In this document: positions 1 to 6,682 of the stretch, one piece after another
Layout: every line of letters starts with the position of its first letter
How positions within the stretch are numbered: the stretch's first letter is position 1
NCBI GenBank assembly: GCA_019415525.1
Contig: DXZA01000032.1
Location: 1-25,787, forward strand
Length of the DNA stretch: 25,787 bases
Direction: 5' to 3'
Source of the DNA: Tyzzerella sp.
GTDB lineage: Bacteria > Bacillota > Clostridia > Lachnospirales > Anaerotignaceae
Made by a program: the position numbers and the translations under genes
Notes under the pieces: generated by a model
The model's input: only the letters and a program-made list of their open reading frames with translations
The model's database searches: none
What the model was told of the DNA's origin: nothing

Positions 1-44
1 AATTATTAAATATATATTCTACAATATTTTACAGCATATTATTT

Positions 45-90
45 ATAATAAAAAAACAGCTACTTTATAAACTATAAAGTAACTGTTTTA
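45..90 (-). terminator. Terminator after the chromate transporter pair
   Basis: A near-perfect hairpin pairs 52-59 and 61-69 with 73-81 and 83-90, with one mismatch and a three-base loop. Read on the minus strand it is followed by seven T residues and further T-rich sequence. It starts four bases past the stop codon of the downstream chromate transporter gene, so it is a convincing intrinsic terminator for that pair. Nothing else is seen in bases 1-44. Confidence 0.85.
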
Positions 91-93
91 TTT

Positions 94-648
94 TTATATG
101 AATGAATATATTAATGTTCCTGCAACACCTGTTCCGAATATAATCTGTATTGCACTTAATTTATATTTTCTAAGAAGGAATAAACCTAATGCAAATAATC
201 CAAGTTCGACAATTCTTATATCACCTAAAGCTATTGTACTGCTTCCAAAAAGTCCAAGTACAAGTATTGAAATACCTGCTGATGCTATAAGAGCAACTAC
301 TGCTGGACGCATAGCTGAAAGAACTTTCTGTACTCCATCAAGCTGACGATATTTATAGTAAAAGAATGCAAGAGCAAGACATATAAAGAATGATGGTAAA
401 ATACAACCTATTGTACATATTATAGCTCCTGGAAGACCTGCAAGTCTTGTACCAACAAATGTTGCTGAATTTATTGATATTGGACCTGGTGTCATTTCTG
501 CTATTGTAATAAGGTCTGTAAATTCCTGAAGTGTCATAAGTTTGTGTATATCTACAATCTGATTTTGTATAAGTGGTATAGCTGCATATCCTCCACCTAC
601 ACTAAACATTCCTACTTGTATAAAACTCCAAAAAAGCTGTAATATCAT
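94..648 (-). CDS. Chromate transporter family protein, second short subunit
   Basis: This 184-residue integral membrane protein belongs to the short-chain chromate ion transporter (CHR) family, in which two half-size proteins encoded side by side replace the fused ChrA of about 400 residues. The family signatures are visible: a glycine triplet at 18-20 (VGGGYAAIPL) and the TPGP turn at 53-56 followed by SINSATFVG. About five to six hydrophobic segments cover the rest. The ATG overlaps the TGA of the partner gene (ATGA), and GAGGAGG lies just upstream, so the two are translationally coupled. In known pairs both halves are needed for export. The natural substrate in an anaerobe need not be chromate; sulfate or another oxyanion is possible. 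Confidence 0.85.
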   Translation of the reverse strand: MILQLFWSFIQVGMFSVGGGYAAIPLIQNQIVDIHKLMTLQEFTDLITIAEMTPGPISINSATFVGTRLAGLPGAIICTIGCILPSFFICLALAFFYYKYRQLDGVQKVLSAMRPAVVALIASAGISILVLGLFGSSTIALGDIRIVELGLFALGLFLLRKYKLSAIQIIFGTGVAGTLIYSFI

Positions 649-1241
649 ATTTTTGCCTCCTCTTTTACTGCTGCTTCTCTTTTAATCACCGGTATAACTG
701 CATCAACTATTCCTATTGCAAGACATACAAGAATTACAAGCATAGCACTTACATCAAACACTACTGTTGCAACAAATGCTACTGTCATAAGTCCTATATA
801 AAGAGCTCTTTTTGTTTTAACAACATTTTTTGCAAGATTTATTACAACATCAAATATTACTGCTGCAACACCTGCACGCATTACCTGTAATGCAGTTGCT
901 ATAACCTGATTTTCTCTAAACTGTGTATAAAAAACAGATATAAGTGAAATAACTATCATAGGTGGAAGGGCTGTTCCAAGTATAGCCACAAGAGTTCCTG
1001 CTATTCCAGCCATTCTATATCCAAGTATTACAGAAGCATTTATAGGAATTGGCCCTGGTGATGATTGTGCAATAGCTGTTATATCAAGCATTTCATCTTC
1101 TTCAAGCCAACCAAGTTCTTCAACAAATTTTTTCTTCATAAGTGAAACGATTACAAATCCGCCACCAAATGTAAAAGCACTTAATGTAAAAGTTGCTTTA
1201 AAAAGTTGCCATAAAATTTTAAATTTATTTTTTTCCTTCAT
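645..1241 (-). CDS. Chromate transporter family protein, first short subunit
   Basis: This is the first gene of the short-chain chromate transporter pair, 198 residues. It shows the same half-transporter signatures: FGGGF at 25-29 and SSPGP at 60-64 followed by a conserved IPINASVILG stretch. Several hydrophobic segments run to about residue 185, followed by a charged tail. An open frame extends upstream to a TTG at 1289, but the ATG at 1241 is preceded by a strong GGAGGAG at ideal distance, and the upstream extension crosses the likely -10 region, so 1241 is the better start. Together with the partner it should form a heteromeric anion exporter in the cytoplasmic membrane. The divergent LysR gene is the likely regulator. 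Confidence 0.85.
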   Translation of the reverse strand: MKEKNKFKILWQLFKATFTLSAFTFGGGFVIVSLMKKKFVEELGWLEEDEMLDITAIAQSSPGPIPINASVILGYRMAGIAGTLVAILGTALPPMIVISLISVFYTQFRENQVIATALQVMRAGVAAVIFDVVINLAKNVVKTKRALYIGLMTVAFVATVVFDVSAMLVILVCLAIGIVDAVIPVIKREAAVKEEAKI

Positions 1242-1273
1242 AATTTCTCCTCCGTTTTCCTTTTGTTGAAATA

Positions 1274-1302
1274 AGTATATCATTGCCAAACCATAAAGTA
1301 AA
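1274..1302 (-). promoter_or_regulatory. Extended -10 promoter for the chromate transporter pair
   Basis: On the minus strand the -10 TATACT (1274-1279) is preceded by TGA, an extended -10 element. A weak -35 TTTACT (1297-1302) lies 17 bases upstream. The expected transcript start is near 1267, which leaves a short leader containing the GGAGGAG site. The weak -35 fits a promoter that depends on an activator such as the adjacent LysR protein. Confidence 0.5.
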
Positions 1303-1317
1303 ATAATTATTCTTTAT
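1293..1317. promoter_or_regulatory. Candidate LysR operator in the divergent region
   Basis: The gap between the divergent genes holds an imperfect dyad: ATAAAG (1293-1298) is mirrored by CTTTAT (1312-1317), and an inner palindrome AATAATTATT lies at 1302-1311. LysR-type regulators usually bind AT-rich dyads between their own gene and the target gene. This one overlaps the -35 of the transporter promoter. A possible TATGAT -10 for the LysR gene lies at 1336-1341, with a poor -35. Binding by this LysR protein is inference. Confidence 0.35.
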
Positions 1318-1359
1318 TTAACTATGCATTTATGTTATGATTAATAAGAGGTGATATGA

Positions 1360-2226
1360 ATGATAGATATACGAATAGAAACATTTATAGCCGTATGTGA
1401 CTATATGAATTTTACTCATGCGGCAGAGGCTCTTAATCTTACACAGCCTGCTGTATCAAGACAAATGAAAAGTCTTGAAGAATATTATGATGTACAGTTA
1501 TTTCGATATGAAGGAAAAAAAATGTATCTTACAGAAGCAGGCAAAAAACTTATACGAGCAGCAAGAACAGCTCAAGCTGATGAAAAAAGACTTAAAAATG
1601 AATTGAAAAATCAAAGTATTAAAAAAATATGTTTTGGCTCTACTCCAACACCAGCTGAATTTATGCTTCCAAAAAAAATAGCTAAATACTTTAGTAACAA
1701 ATCTTTTTATGAAATACATATGGTTATAGGTAATACAGAATTTCTTTTAGATAAGCTTGATAAAGGTGAAATTGATTTTGCAGTAGTTGAGGGAAATTTC
1801 CCAAAAGATGATTATAGTTATATACATTTTTCAACACAAAAATATTTTCCTGTTTGCTCATCAAATCTGAAAATAGAAGATAATTCAATAGAAAATATTA
1901 CAAAAGAAACTATTATTGTAAGAGAACAGGGCTCTGGAAATAGAGCAATACTTGAACACAGCTTACACAGACATAATATAAATATACTTGATTTTAAGAA
2001 AAGAATTGAAGTTAATAATATAAATGTTCAAAAAGAATTAGTAAAACAAGGCTGTGGAATAGCATTTTTATTTGAAGCTGTTGTTGAAGATGAAATACAA
2101 AATGGAACAATTAAAAAAATAGATATAGAAGGATTTCCAATAAATCATACAATAAATTTTGTAACTAGAAAAAACAGTATTTTTAATGATGAACTTGAAA
2201 AAGCAAAAGAATTTTTGGGAATATAA
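1360..2226 (+). CDS. LysR-family transcriptional regulator
   Basis: This 288-residue protein has the LysR layout. An N-terminal winged helix-turn-helix spans about residues 3-62, with the typical FTHAAEALNLTQPAVS recognition segment, followed by a linker helix and a periplasmic-binding-like effector domain from about 90 to the end. The ATG at 1360 is preceded by AGAGGTG six bases upstream. An ATG four bases earlier is out of frame. It is transcribed away from the chromate transporter pair, the normal arrangement for a LysR protein that senses a small anion or metabolite and controls the neighbouring genes. The effector cannot be read from the sequence; by context it may be the transported oxyanion. 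Confidence 0.85.
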   Translation: MIDIRIETFIAVCDYMNFTHAAEALNLTQPAVSRQMKSLEEYYDVQLFRYEGKKMYLTEAGKKLIRAARTAQADEKRLKNELKNQSIKKICFGSTPTPAEFMLPKKIAKYFSNKSFYEIHMVIGNTEFLLDKLDKGEIDFAVVEGNFPKDDYSYIHFSTQKYFPVCSSNLKIEDNSIENITKETIIVREQGSGNRAILEHSLHRHNINILDFKKRIEVNNINVQKELVKQGCGIAFLFEAVVEDEIQNGTIKKIDIEGFPINHTINFVTRKNSIFNDELEKAKEFLGI

Positions 2227-2230
2227 AATA

Positions 2231-2264
2231 AAAAACGTAAATCTTAAAAGATTTACGTTTTTTT
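2231..2264. terminator. Bidirectional terminator between lysR and the hydrolase gene
   Basis: A perfect hairpin pairs 2231-2245 with 2248-2262 around a tiny AA-centred loop. A-rich sequence lies on the left and T-rich sequence on the right. It starts five bases after the LysR stop and ends just before the stop of the convergent isochorismatase-family gene, so it can end transcription from both sides. Confidence 0.85.
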
Positions 2265-2266
2265 AT

Positions 2267-2809
2267 TTATTTAACTATTTTAAGTATTTTTTTAAATTTT
2301 TCTGTTTTAGCAATACCAGTAAGCTCAAAAAGAATAGCCTCTGAAGTTACTGAACAAGCACCTTCAAACTCAGCTCTTTTTATACCATATTGCTTATCAT
2401 TTTCATATCTAGAACCAGAACAATCCTCTACAAGAAATACATTATAATCTCCATCTACAAGGTCTATTATTGTTTGTAATACGCATATATGGCATTCTGT
2501 ACCAAAAACTAAAATATTTTTCACATCAAAAGAATCTATTGCATCTTTTATATCCATATCAGCATATGCACTAAATGTTATTTTTTCATATGGCTTATAC
2601 TCTTTAAGTACATTTTTTACTTCACTACAAGTATCACCAAGACCTTTTTTATACTGTTCTGTAACAATAACAGGTACACCAAGAATATTAAGTCCTTCTA
2701 TAAATTTTGCACTATTTTTCAAAATATCAGTATTGTTATGGATTGATGGAACTAATTTTTCTTGTAAATCTACTGCAATAGCTAAAGTATTATCAGAAAA
2801 AATTCTCAT
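2267..2809 (-). CDS. Isochorismatase-family cysteine hydrolase
   Basis: This 180-residue protein belongs to the isochorismatase-like (cysteine hydrolase) family. The catalytic triad can be placed by motif: Asp14 in AVDLQ, Lys76 in EKITFSA, and Cys109 in the ECHICV segment, where a cis-peptide usually precedes the cysteine. Length and motif order match the small family members related to YcaC and the second domain of EntB-like proteins, several of which are amidases of unknown substrate. It is the last gene of a three-gene minus-strand operon. AAGGAG lies directly upstream of the ATG, 23 bases after the stop of the cysteine-rich membrane protein. The substrate cannot be assigned, and no siderophore or nicotinamide pathway genes are nearby. 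Confidence 0.8.
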   Translation of the reverse strand: MRIFSDNTLAIAVDLQEKLVPSIHNNTDILKNSAKFIEGLNILGVPVIVTEQYKKGLGDTCSEVKNVLKEYKPYEKITFSAYADMDIKDAIDSFDVKNILVFGTECHICVLQTIIDLVDGDYNVFLVEDCSGSRYENDKQYGIKRAEFEGACSVTSEAILFELTGIAKTEKFKKILKIVK

Positions 2810-2832
2810 AGATTTTAAACTCCTTTTTTACA

Positions 2833-3009
2833 TTACTTCTTGTTTTCCTTTTCTTTATTGGCAGAGCATTGAGCACTCATACTGCATCCCATACAACCGC
2901 CACCACATCCTGTTGATTTTCCTTTTTTCTTTTTTGTTATGCTATAATGTATAACTGCTACAACTACAAAAACAGCTAATGCTATAACTATAATATCTAT
3001 AAGCTCCAT
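2833..3009 (-). CDS. FeoB-associated-type Cys-rich membrane protein
   Basis: This small gene of 58 residues encodes one N-terminal membrane helix (about residues 4-24, very rich in Ile, Val and Ala), a basic stretch TKKKKGK, then a cysteine cluster with Cys35, Cys39, Cys42 and Cys48 in a glycine-rich GCGGGCMGC setting, and a charged lysine-rich tail. This is the pattern of the FeoB-associated Cys-rich membrane protein family, thought to help ferrous iron uptake, perhaps by handling iron near the membrane. AAGGAG lies upstream at proper distance. The gene fits snugly between the HAD stop (14-base gap) and the hydrolase start (23-base gap), so it is a real operon member. No feoA or feoB is in the window, so it is an orphan here. 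Confidence 0.8.
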   Translation of the reverse strand: MELIDIIVIALAVFVVVAVIHYSITKKKKGKSTGCGGGCMGCSMSAQCSANKEKENKK

Positions 3010-3023
3010 ACTATTACTCCTTT

Positions 3024-3674
3024 TTATATTAATGAAAGCTTTTCAAAATTATATTTTTTAAAATCATCAGTTATACAGCTTGCCTTTGAAAGGTCTTGTT
3101 CTCCACTTGTAGGATTTATATATCCTAAAACCTTCATTCCGGCAGCTACACCTGCTTTTACACCGTTTGTTGAATCTTCTATAACTATACATTCTGAAGG
3201 TTTAACACCAAGAATTTCTGCTGCTTTTAAGAATACGTCTGGTGCTGGTTTACCATTTTCCACATCTTCACCACTTAATATTTTATCAAAAAGCTCTCTT
3301 TCTCCAAGTGCATCAATAACTGTATATATAAGTTCGTATGATGATGAACTAGCAACAGCAGTTTTTATATTATTTTTCTTTATATCAATAAGAAGCTCTT
3401 TTGCTCCATCAACACCATCAACACCATCATTTATAAGAAGTTCTTTCATTATTTCTTCTCTTCTTTCAGAAACTTCTTTAACATCTTTTTTATATCCTAA
3501 TTCATTTTTCCATTTTGAAAATCTTTCAAATGTACTTGTTCCTGCACCCTTCATTACAAAAGAAAGGTCAACATCAAATCCAACTTCCTTAATAGCTTTA
3601 ATATCAGCTTTATAATGTGTTTCTTGACTATTTATTAAAACTCCATCCATGTCAAATATAACTGCTTTTATCAT
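3024..3674 (-). CDS. HAD-superfamily phosphatase, beta-phosphoglucomutase-like
   Basis: This 216-residue HAD hydrolase is of the beta-phosphoglucomutase-like subgroup. All four HAD motifs are present: DMDG with nucleophile Asp8 and Asp10, the VASSSS serine motif II near residue 112, the Lys of GKPAPD, and VIEDSTNG with the acidic motif IV. The segment between motif I and motif II is long enough for a helical cap domain of the type acting on sugar phosphates and other small phosphoesters. The start ATG has AAGGAG upstream. It is the first gene of the operon with the Cys-rich membrane protein and the isochorismatase-family hydrolase, and it has its own promoter. The exact substrate cannot be predicted; phosphatase or phosphomutase activity are both possible. 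Confidence 0.8.
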   Translation of the reverse strand: MIKAVIFDMDGVLINSQETHYKADIKAIKEVGFDVDLSFVMKGAGTSTFERFSKWKNELGYKKDVKEVSERREEIMKELLINDGVDGVDGAKELLIDIKKNNIKTAVASSSSYELIYTVIDALGERELFDKILSGEDVENGKPAPDVFLKAAEILGVKPSECIVIEDSTNGVKAGVAAGMKVLGYINPTSGEQDLSKASCITDDFKKYNFEKLSLI

Positions 3675-3712
3675 ACCTTACTCCTTTATAATATAAAACT
3701 CAATTTATTTTT

Positions 3713-3741
3713 ATATTAAGTACATTAAATATAATTGTCAA
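3713..3741 (-). promoter_or_regulatory. Promoter of the HAD operon
   Basis: On the minus strand a perfect -35 TTGACA (3736-3741) is followed after 17 bases by a -10 TAATAT (3713-3718). The expected transcript starts near 3706 and runs into the HAD operon. Its -35 covers the same bases as the -35 of the oppositely oriented yaaA promoter. Confidence 0.65.
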
Positions 3742-3764
3742 TACCTTTAATATTATGATATTAT
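3735..3764 (+). promoter_or_regulatory. Promoter of yaaA
   Basis: TTGTCA (3735-3740) and TATTAT (3759-3764) are 18 bases apart, and TGA directly precedes the -10, an extended -10 element. The predicted transcript begins near 3771, just before the AGAGGTGA ribosome binding site. The in-frame ATG at 3755 lies inside the promoter and so cannot be the start codon of this transcript. Confidence 0.6.
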
Positions 3765-3784
3765 TAAACACAAGAGGTGATTTT

Positions 3785-4513
3785 TTGAAAACTATAATAT
3801 CTCCAGCAAAAAATATGATTACTGATAAAAATATTCTAAAACCTATGAATATATCAGATTTAGATGAAAATACAATAATTTTATATAATAAATTAAAAAA
3901 TTTTTCACCATCAGATTTTAGTGCATATATGAATGTAAATAGTGAAATAGCTTTAAAAACATTTGCATATTATCAAGATATGAATTTTGAAGGTATGGGA
4001 ACTCCTGCTATATTTTCATATAATGGAATACAATATAAAAATATGGAATTAAATGATTTTGATAATAATGATATTTCTTTTGCTTCAGAACATATATTTA
4101 TAATAAGTGCTTTATATGGTATTATCAATGCAACAGAGCCTATACAGCCTTATCGTCTTGAAATGGGTGGCAAAATACCAGAAAATCTTTATAAATTCTG
4201 GGATAATAAAATATATAGTAAACTTTTTTCTGATACAGATACAGTTATAAACCTTGCATCAGATGAATATTCAAAATCTATAACTCCTTTTATTTCAGAA
4301 GGAAATAATTTTATAACTGTAAAATTTATGAAATACTCAAAAGGAAAATATAAAACATTTGCAACAGATGCAAAAATTTCTCGTGGTAAAATGGTAAGAT
4401 ATATTGTAAAAAACAAAATAGATACTGTTGAAGAAATTAAAAATTTCTCTGAAAATGATTATACTTTCTCTGAAAACTTTTCAAATAAAAATACATTAGT
4501 TTTTGTTAAATAA
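3785..4513 (+). CDS. yaaA: YaaA family peroxide stress protein
   Basis: This 242-residue protein belongs to the YaaA/UPF0246 family. Read from the TTG at 3785 it opens with the family N-terminus (KTIISPAKNM) and keeps the conserved central and C-terminal parts, including ALYGIINATEPIQPYRLEMGGK and SRGKMVRY. In E. coli YaaA limits free iron and oxidative DNA damage during peroxide stress and binds DNA; the mechanism in Clostridia is not established. The start is chosen because AGAGGTGA (3773-3780) sits four bases before the TTG, the family begins here, and the alternative ATG at 3755 lies within the promoter and has no ribosome binding site. It stands alone between a shared promoter region and a terminator. 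The proximity to a FeoB-associated-type protein gives a loose iron link, which is inference. Confidence 0.85.
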   Translation: MKTIISPAKNMITDKNILKPMNISDLDENTIILYNKLKNFSPSDFSAYMNVNSEIALKTFAYYQDMNFEGMGTPAIFSYNGIQYKNMELNDFDNNDISFASEHIFIISALYGIINATEPIQPYRLEMGGKIPENLYKFWDNKIYSKLFSDTDTVINLASDEYSKSITPFISEGNNFITVKFMKYSKGKYKTFATDAKISRGKMVRYIVKNKIDTVEEIKNFSENDYTFSENFSNKNTLVFVK

Positions 4514-4520
4514 AAAATAT

Positions 4521-4553
4521 AAAGCCCCTTGTAATTTTACAAGAGGCTTTTTT
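4521..4553. terminator. Bidirectional terminator between yaaA and deoB
   Basis: The hairpin AAAGCC plus CTTGTAA (4521-4526, 4528-4534) pairs with TTACAAG plus GGCTTT (4537-4543, 4545-4550), with one C/A mismatch and a short loop. A T-tract follows on the plus strand and an A-rich stretch precedes it. It separates the convergent yaaA and deoB genes. Confidence 0.85.
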
Positions 4554-4560
4554 AATATTT

Positions 4561-5742
4561 TTATTTAAGTTCTGAAAGTCTTGATTTACCTATATTAGGC
4601 ATTTTTACTCCAAAGTTATCAGCAATAGTTGCACCAATATCTGCAAATGTTTCTCCATCTTCAATTCTTCCACTACCCTTCATCGAAGGTGAATATGCTA
4701 TAAAAGGAACTTTTTCTCTTGTATGGTCTGTTCCTGTATATGTTGGGTCATTTCCGTGGTCTGCTGTTATTATAAGAAGGTCATCTTCTTTAAGTTTTGT
4801 AAGTAATATACCTAAATTTTCATCAAATTTTTCAATTTCTTTTCCATAGCCTATTGGGTTACGTCTATGTCCCCAAAGTGCATCAAAATCAACAAGATTT
4901 ATAAAACAAAGCCCTGTAAAATCTTTTTCTGTAATATCTATTGTCTGCTCCATACCGTGAACAGAGCTTTTTGACTTATTACTTTCTGTAATACCTTCTC
5001 CATCAAATATATCATTTATTTTACCTACTGATATTACATCAAAGCCTTTTTCTTTCATAAAATCAAGTACTGTTTTACCAAATGGTTTAAGTGCATAGTC
5101 GTGACGGTTACTTGTTCTTTTAAATTCACCTTTTTTACGTCCAACATAAGGACGAGCAATAACTCTTCCCACTTTCCATTCATCTTTCATTGTAAGTTCT
5201 CTTGCTATTTCACAACAACGATAAAGTTCATCAAGTCCAAATGTTTCTTCATTGCCACAAATCTGAAGTACAGAGTCAGCAGAAGTATAAACTATCATAT
5301 GACCTGTTGCAATTTCTTCTTCTGCAAGTTCATCAAGTATTTCTGTACCACTTGCACTTTTATTTCCTATAATTTTACGTCCTGTACGTTTTTCAAGTTC
5401 ATCAATAAGTTCTTTTGGGAAACCTGTATCAGTAAATGTTTTAAATGGTGTATCAATTTTAAGCCCCATAATTTCCCAATGACCTGTCATAGTATCTTTT
5501 CCTGTACTAATTTCATTAAGTTTACAATAATATCCCATAGGATTTTCAACAGGTTTAACTTGTTTTAATTTATGAAGATTTCCAATACCAAGTTTTTGAA
5601 GATTAGGTATATTAAACTCTTCCATTTTTTCAGAAATATGTCCAAGAGTATCAACTCCAATATCTCCATAGTTCGGTGATGTTTCATCTGCTCCTACACC
5701 CATAGAGTCTACAACTATTGTAAATATTCTTTTATATTTCAT
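4561..5742 (-). CDS. deoB: Phosphopentomutase
   Basis: This 393-residue enzyme interconverts ribose 1-phosphate and ribose 5-phosphate (and the deoxy forms), linking nucleoside breakdown to the pentose phosphate pathway. It belongs to the alkaline-phosphatase superfamily. Visible metal and active-site segments are DSMGVGA near the N-terminus (about residues 12-18), STGKDTMTGHWEIMG (about 77-91, with the phosphothreonine-bearing loop), and the C-terminal TADHGNDP and GTDHTREKVP metal motifs. Length matches the family. GGAGG lies upstream of the ATG. It follows deoD by about 100 bases on the same strand, the normal pairing, since DeoD releases the pentose 1-phosphate that DeoB uses. A hairpin lies in the intervening gap. 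Confidence 0.95.
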   Translation of the reverse strand: MKYKRIFTIVVDSMGVGADETSPNYGDIGVDTLGHISEKMEEFNIPNLQKLGIGNLHKLKQVKPVENPMGYYCKLNEISTGKDTMTGHWEIMGLKIDTPFKTFTDTGFPKELIDELEKRTGRKIIGNKSASGTEILDELAEEEIATGHMIVYTSADSVLQICGNEETFGLDELYRCCEIARELTMKDEWKVGRVIARPYVGRKKGEFKRTSNRHDYALKPFGKTVLDFMKEKGFDVISVGKINDIFDGEGITESNKSKSSVHGMEQTIDITEKDFTGLCFINLVDFDALWGHRRNPIGYGKEIEKFDENLGILLTKLKEDDLLIITADHGNDPTYTGTDHTREKVPFIAYSPSMKGSGRIEDGETFADIGATIADNFGVKMPNIGKSRLSELK

Positions 5743-5775
5743 ATATTATTCCTCCTATTACAAAGTATTAAATAA

Positions 5776-5809
5776 GCGGTTCTATTCCATAATACAGAAA
5801 CAGAACCGC
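5776..5809. other. Inverted repeat between deoD and deoB
   Basis: GCGGTTCT (5776-5783) and AGAACCGC (5802-5809) form an eight-pair stem that can extend inward by a short TTC/GAA helix. It lies between the deoD stop and the deoB ribosome binding site and is clearly more GC-rich than its surroundings. Neither strand has a good T-tract directly after it, so it is not a clear terminator. It may stabilise or process the deoD-deoB mRNA. Confidence 0.45.
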
Positions 5810-5843
5810 CCTATTATTTATTTATAAATAATAAATATTTTAA

Positions 5844-6563
5844 TTATTCAGCTATTGCACAAACAGTTTCAAGAGCAACTTCCATCATCTGACGGAAACC
5901 TGTCTGTCTTTCTTCAGCAGGAAGTGCTGTACCTTTTACAACATGGTCTGATATTGTAAGTATACAAAGAGCTTTTTTACCTGCACGAGCTGCATTCATA
6001 TAAAGGGCTGCTGACTCCATTTCAACAGCAAGGACATTCATTTTTGCCCATCCTTCATTTATTTTACTGTTATCGTTATAAAATACATCTGATGAGAAAA
6101 CATTTCCTACTTTTGGTTCAATTCCTAATTTTTCAGCAGAATCAACAGCTGCTCTTAAAAGTGAATAATCTGCTATTGGAGCAAATGTTCCACCAAGGTT
6201 ATACTGACTACCAAAATTTGAATCTGTACTTGAACCCATAGCAATAACAATATCTCTTAAGTCTGCACTATCAGAAATAGCACCAGCTGTACCAATTCTT
6301 ATAATATTATCAACATCATACATATTAAAAAGTTCATATGAATAAATACCCATTGAAGGCATACCCATACCACTGCCCATTACAGATACTTTTTTACCTT
6401 TATATGTTCCTGTATATCCAAACATATTTCTTACTGTATTAAAACAAACAGGATTTTCAAGATATGTTTCTGCAATAAATTTTGCACGGAGAGGGTCTCC
6501 TGGCATAAGTACTGTTTTTGCTATATCTCCTAATTTTGCATTATTATGTGGTGTTCCATTCAT
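5844..6563 (-). CDS. deoD: Purine nucleoside phosphorylase, DeoD type
   Basis: This 239-residue hexameric-type purine nucleoside phosphorylase splits purine (deoxy)ribonucleosides with phosphate, giving the base and (deoxy)ribose 1-phosphate. The opening TPHNNAK, the phosphate-binding MPGDPLRAKFIA, GSGMGMPSMGIY, RIGTAGA, the nucleoside-binding VEMESAALY and the catalytic-acid region ISDH (Asp of LTISDHVV) are all in place, and the length matches DeoD. The ATG is preceded by AAGGAG at a slightly long spacing of about ten bases. It is the first gene of a deoD-deoB unit with its own promoter. The last part of the upstream patB-type gene lacks a clear terminator, so read-through from there is possible. 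Confidence 0.95.
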   Translation of the reverse strand: MNGTPHNNAKLGDIAKTVLMPGDPLRAKFIAETYLENPVCFNTVRNMFGYTGTYKGKKVSVMGSGMGMPSMGIYSYELFNMYDVDNIIRIGTAGAISDSADLRDIVIAMGSSTDSNFGSQYNLGGTFAPIADYSLLRAAVDSAEKLGIEPKVGNVFSSDVFYNDNSKINEGWAKMNVLAVEMESAALYMNAARAGKKALCILTISDHVVKGTALPAEERQTGFRQMMEVALETVCAIAE

Positions 6564-6616
6564 ATATATTAATCTCCTTTTTATTTTTTTGTATTTTTAA
6601 AAAAACATTCATAAAC

Positions 6617-6645
6617 AAAATAACATGTTTTATGTTAATTTTCAA
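6617..6645 (-). promoter_or_regulatory. Promoter of deoD-deoB
   Basis: On the minus strand -35 TTGAAA (6640-6645) is followed after 17 bases by -10 TATTTT (6617-6622), with TGT just upstream of the -10. The small palindrome AACATAAAACATGTT lies in the spacer and could be a regulator site, though that is only a possibility. Confidence 0.5.
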
Positions 6646-6682
6646 CTATTTTTTATATTTGTGTGTATTTTGAATTCAAAAA

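Noticed and set aside
2733..2954. 73-codon plus-strand frame overlapping the hydrolase start and the Cys-rich gene
   Set aside because: The minus strand holds two well-supported genes with ribosome binding sites there; the plus frame has none.
5101..5568. 155-codon plus-strand frame over deoB, and similar long frames over pnp, infB, nusA and the antiporter
   Set aside because: They lie antisense to strongly recognised genes, are rich in Phe, Ser, Cys and Lys as reverse frames of AT-rich genes are, and have no ribosome binding sites.
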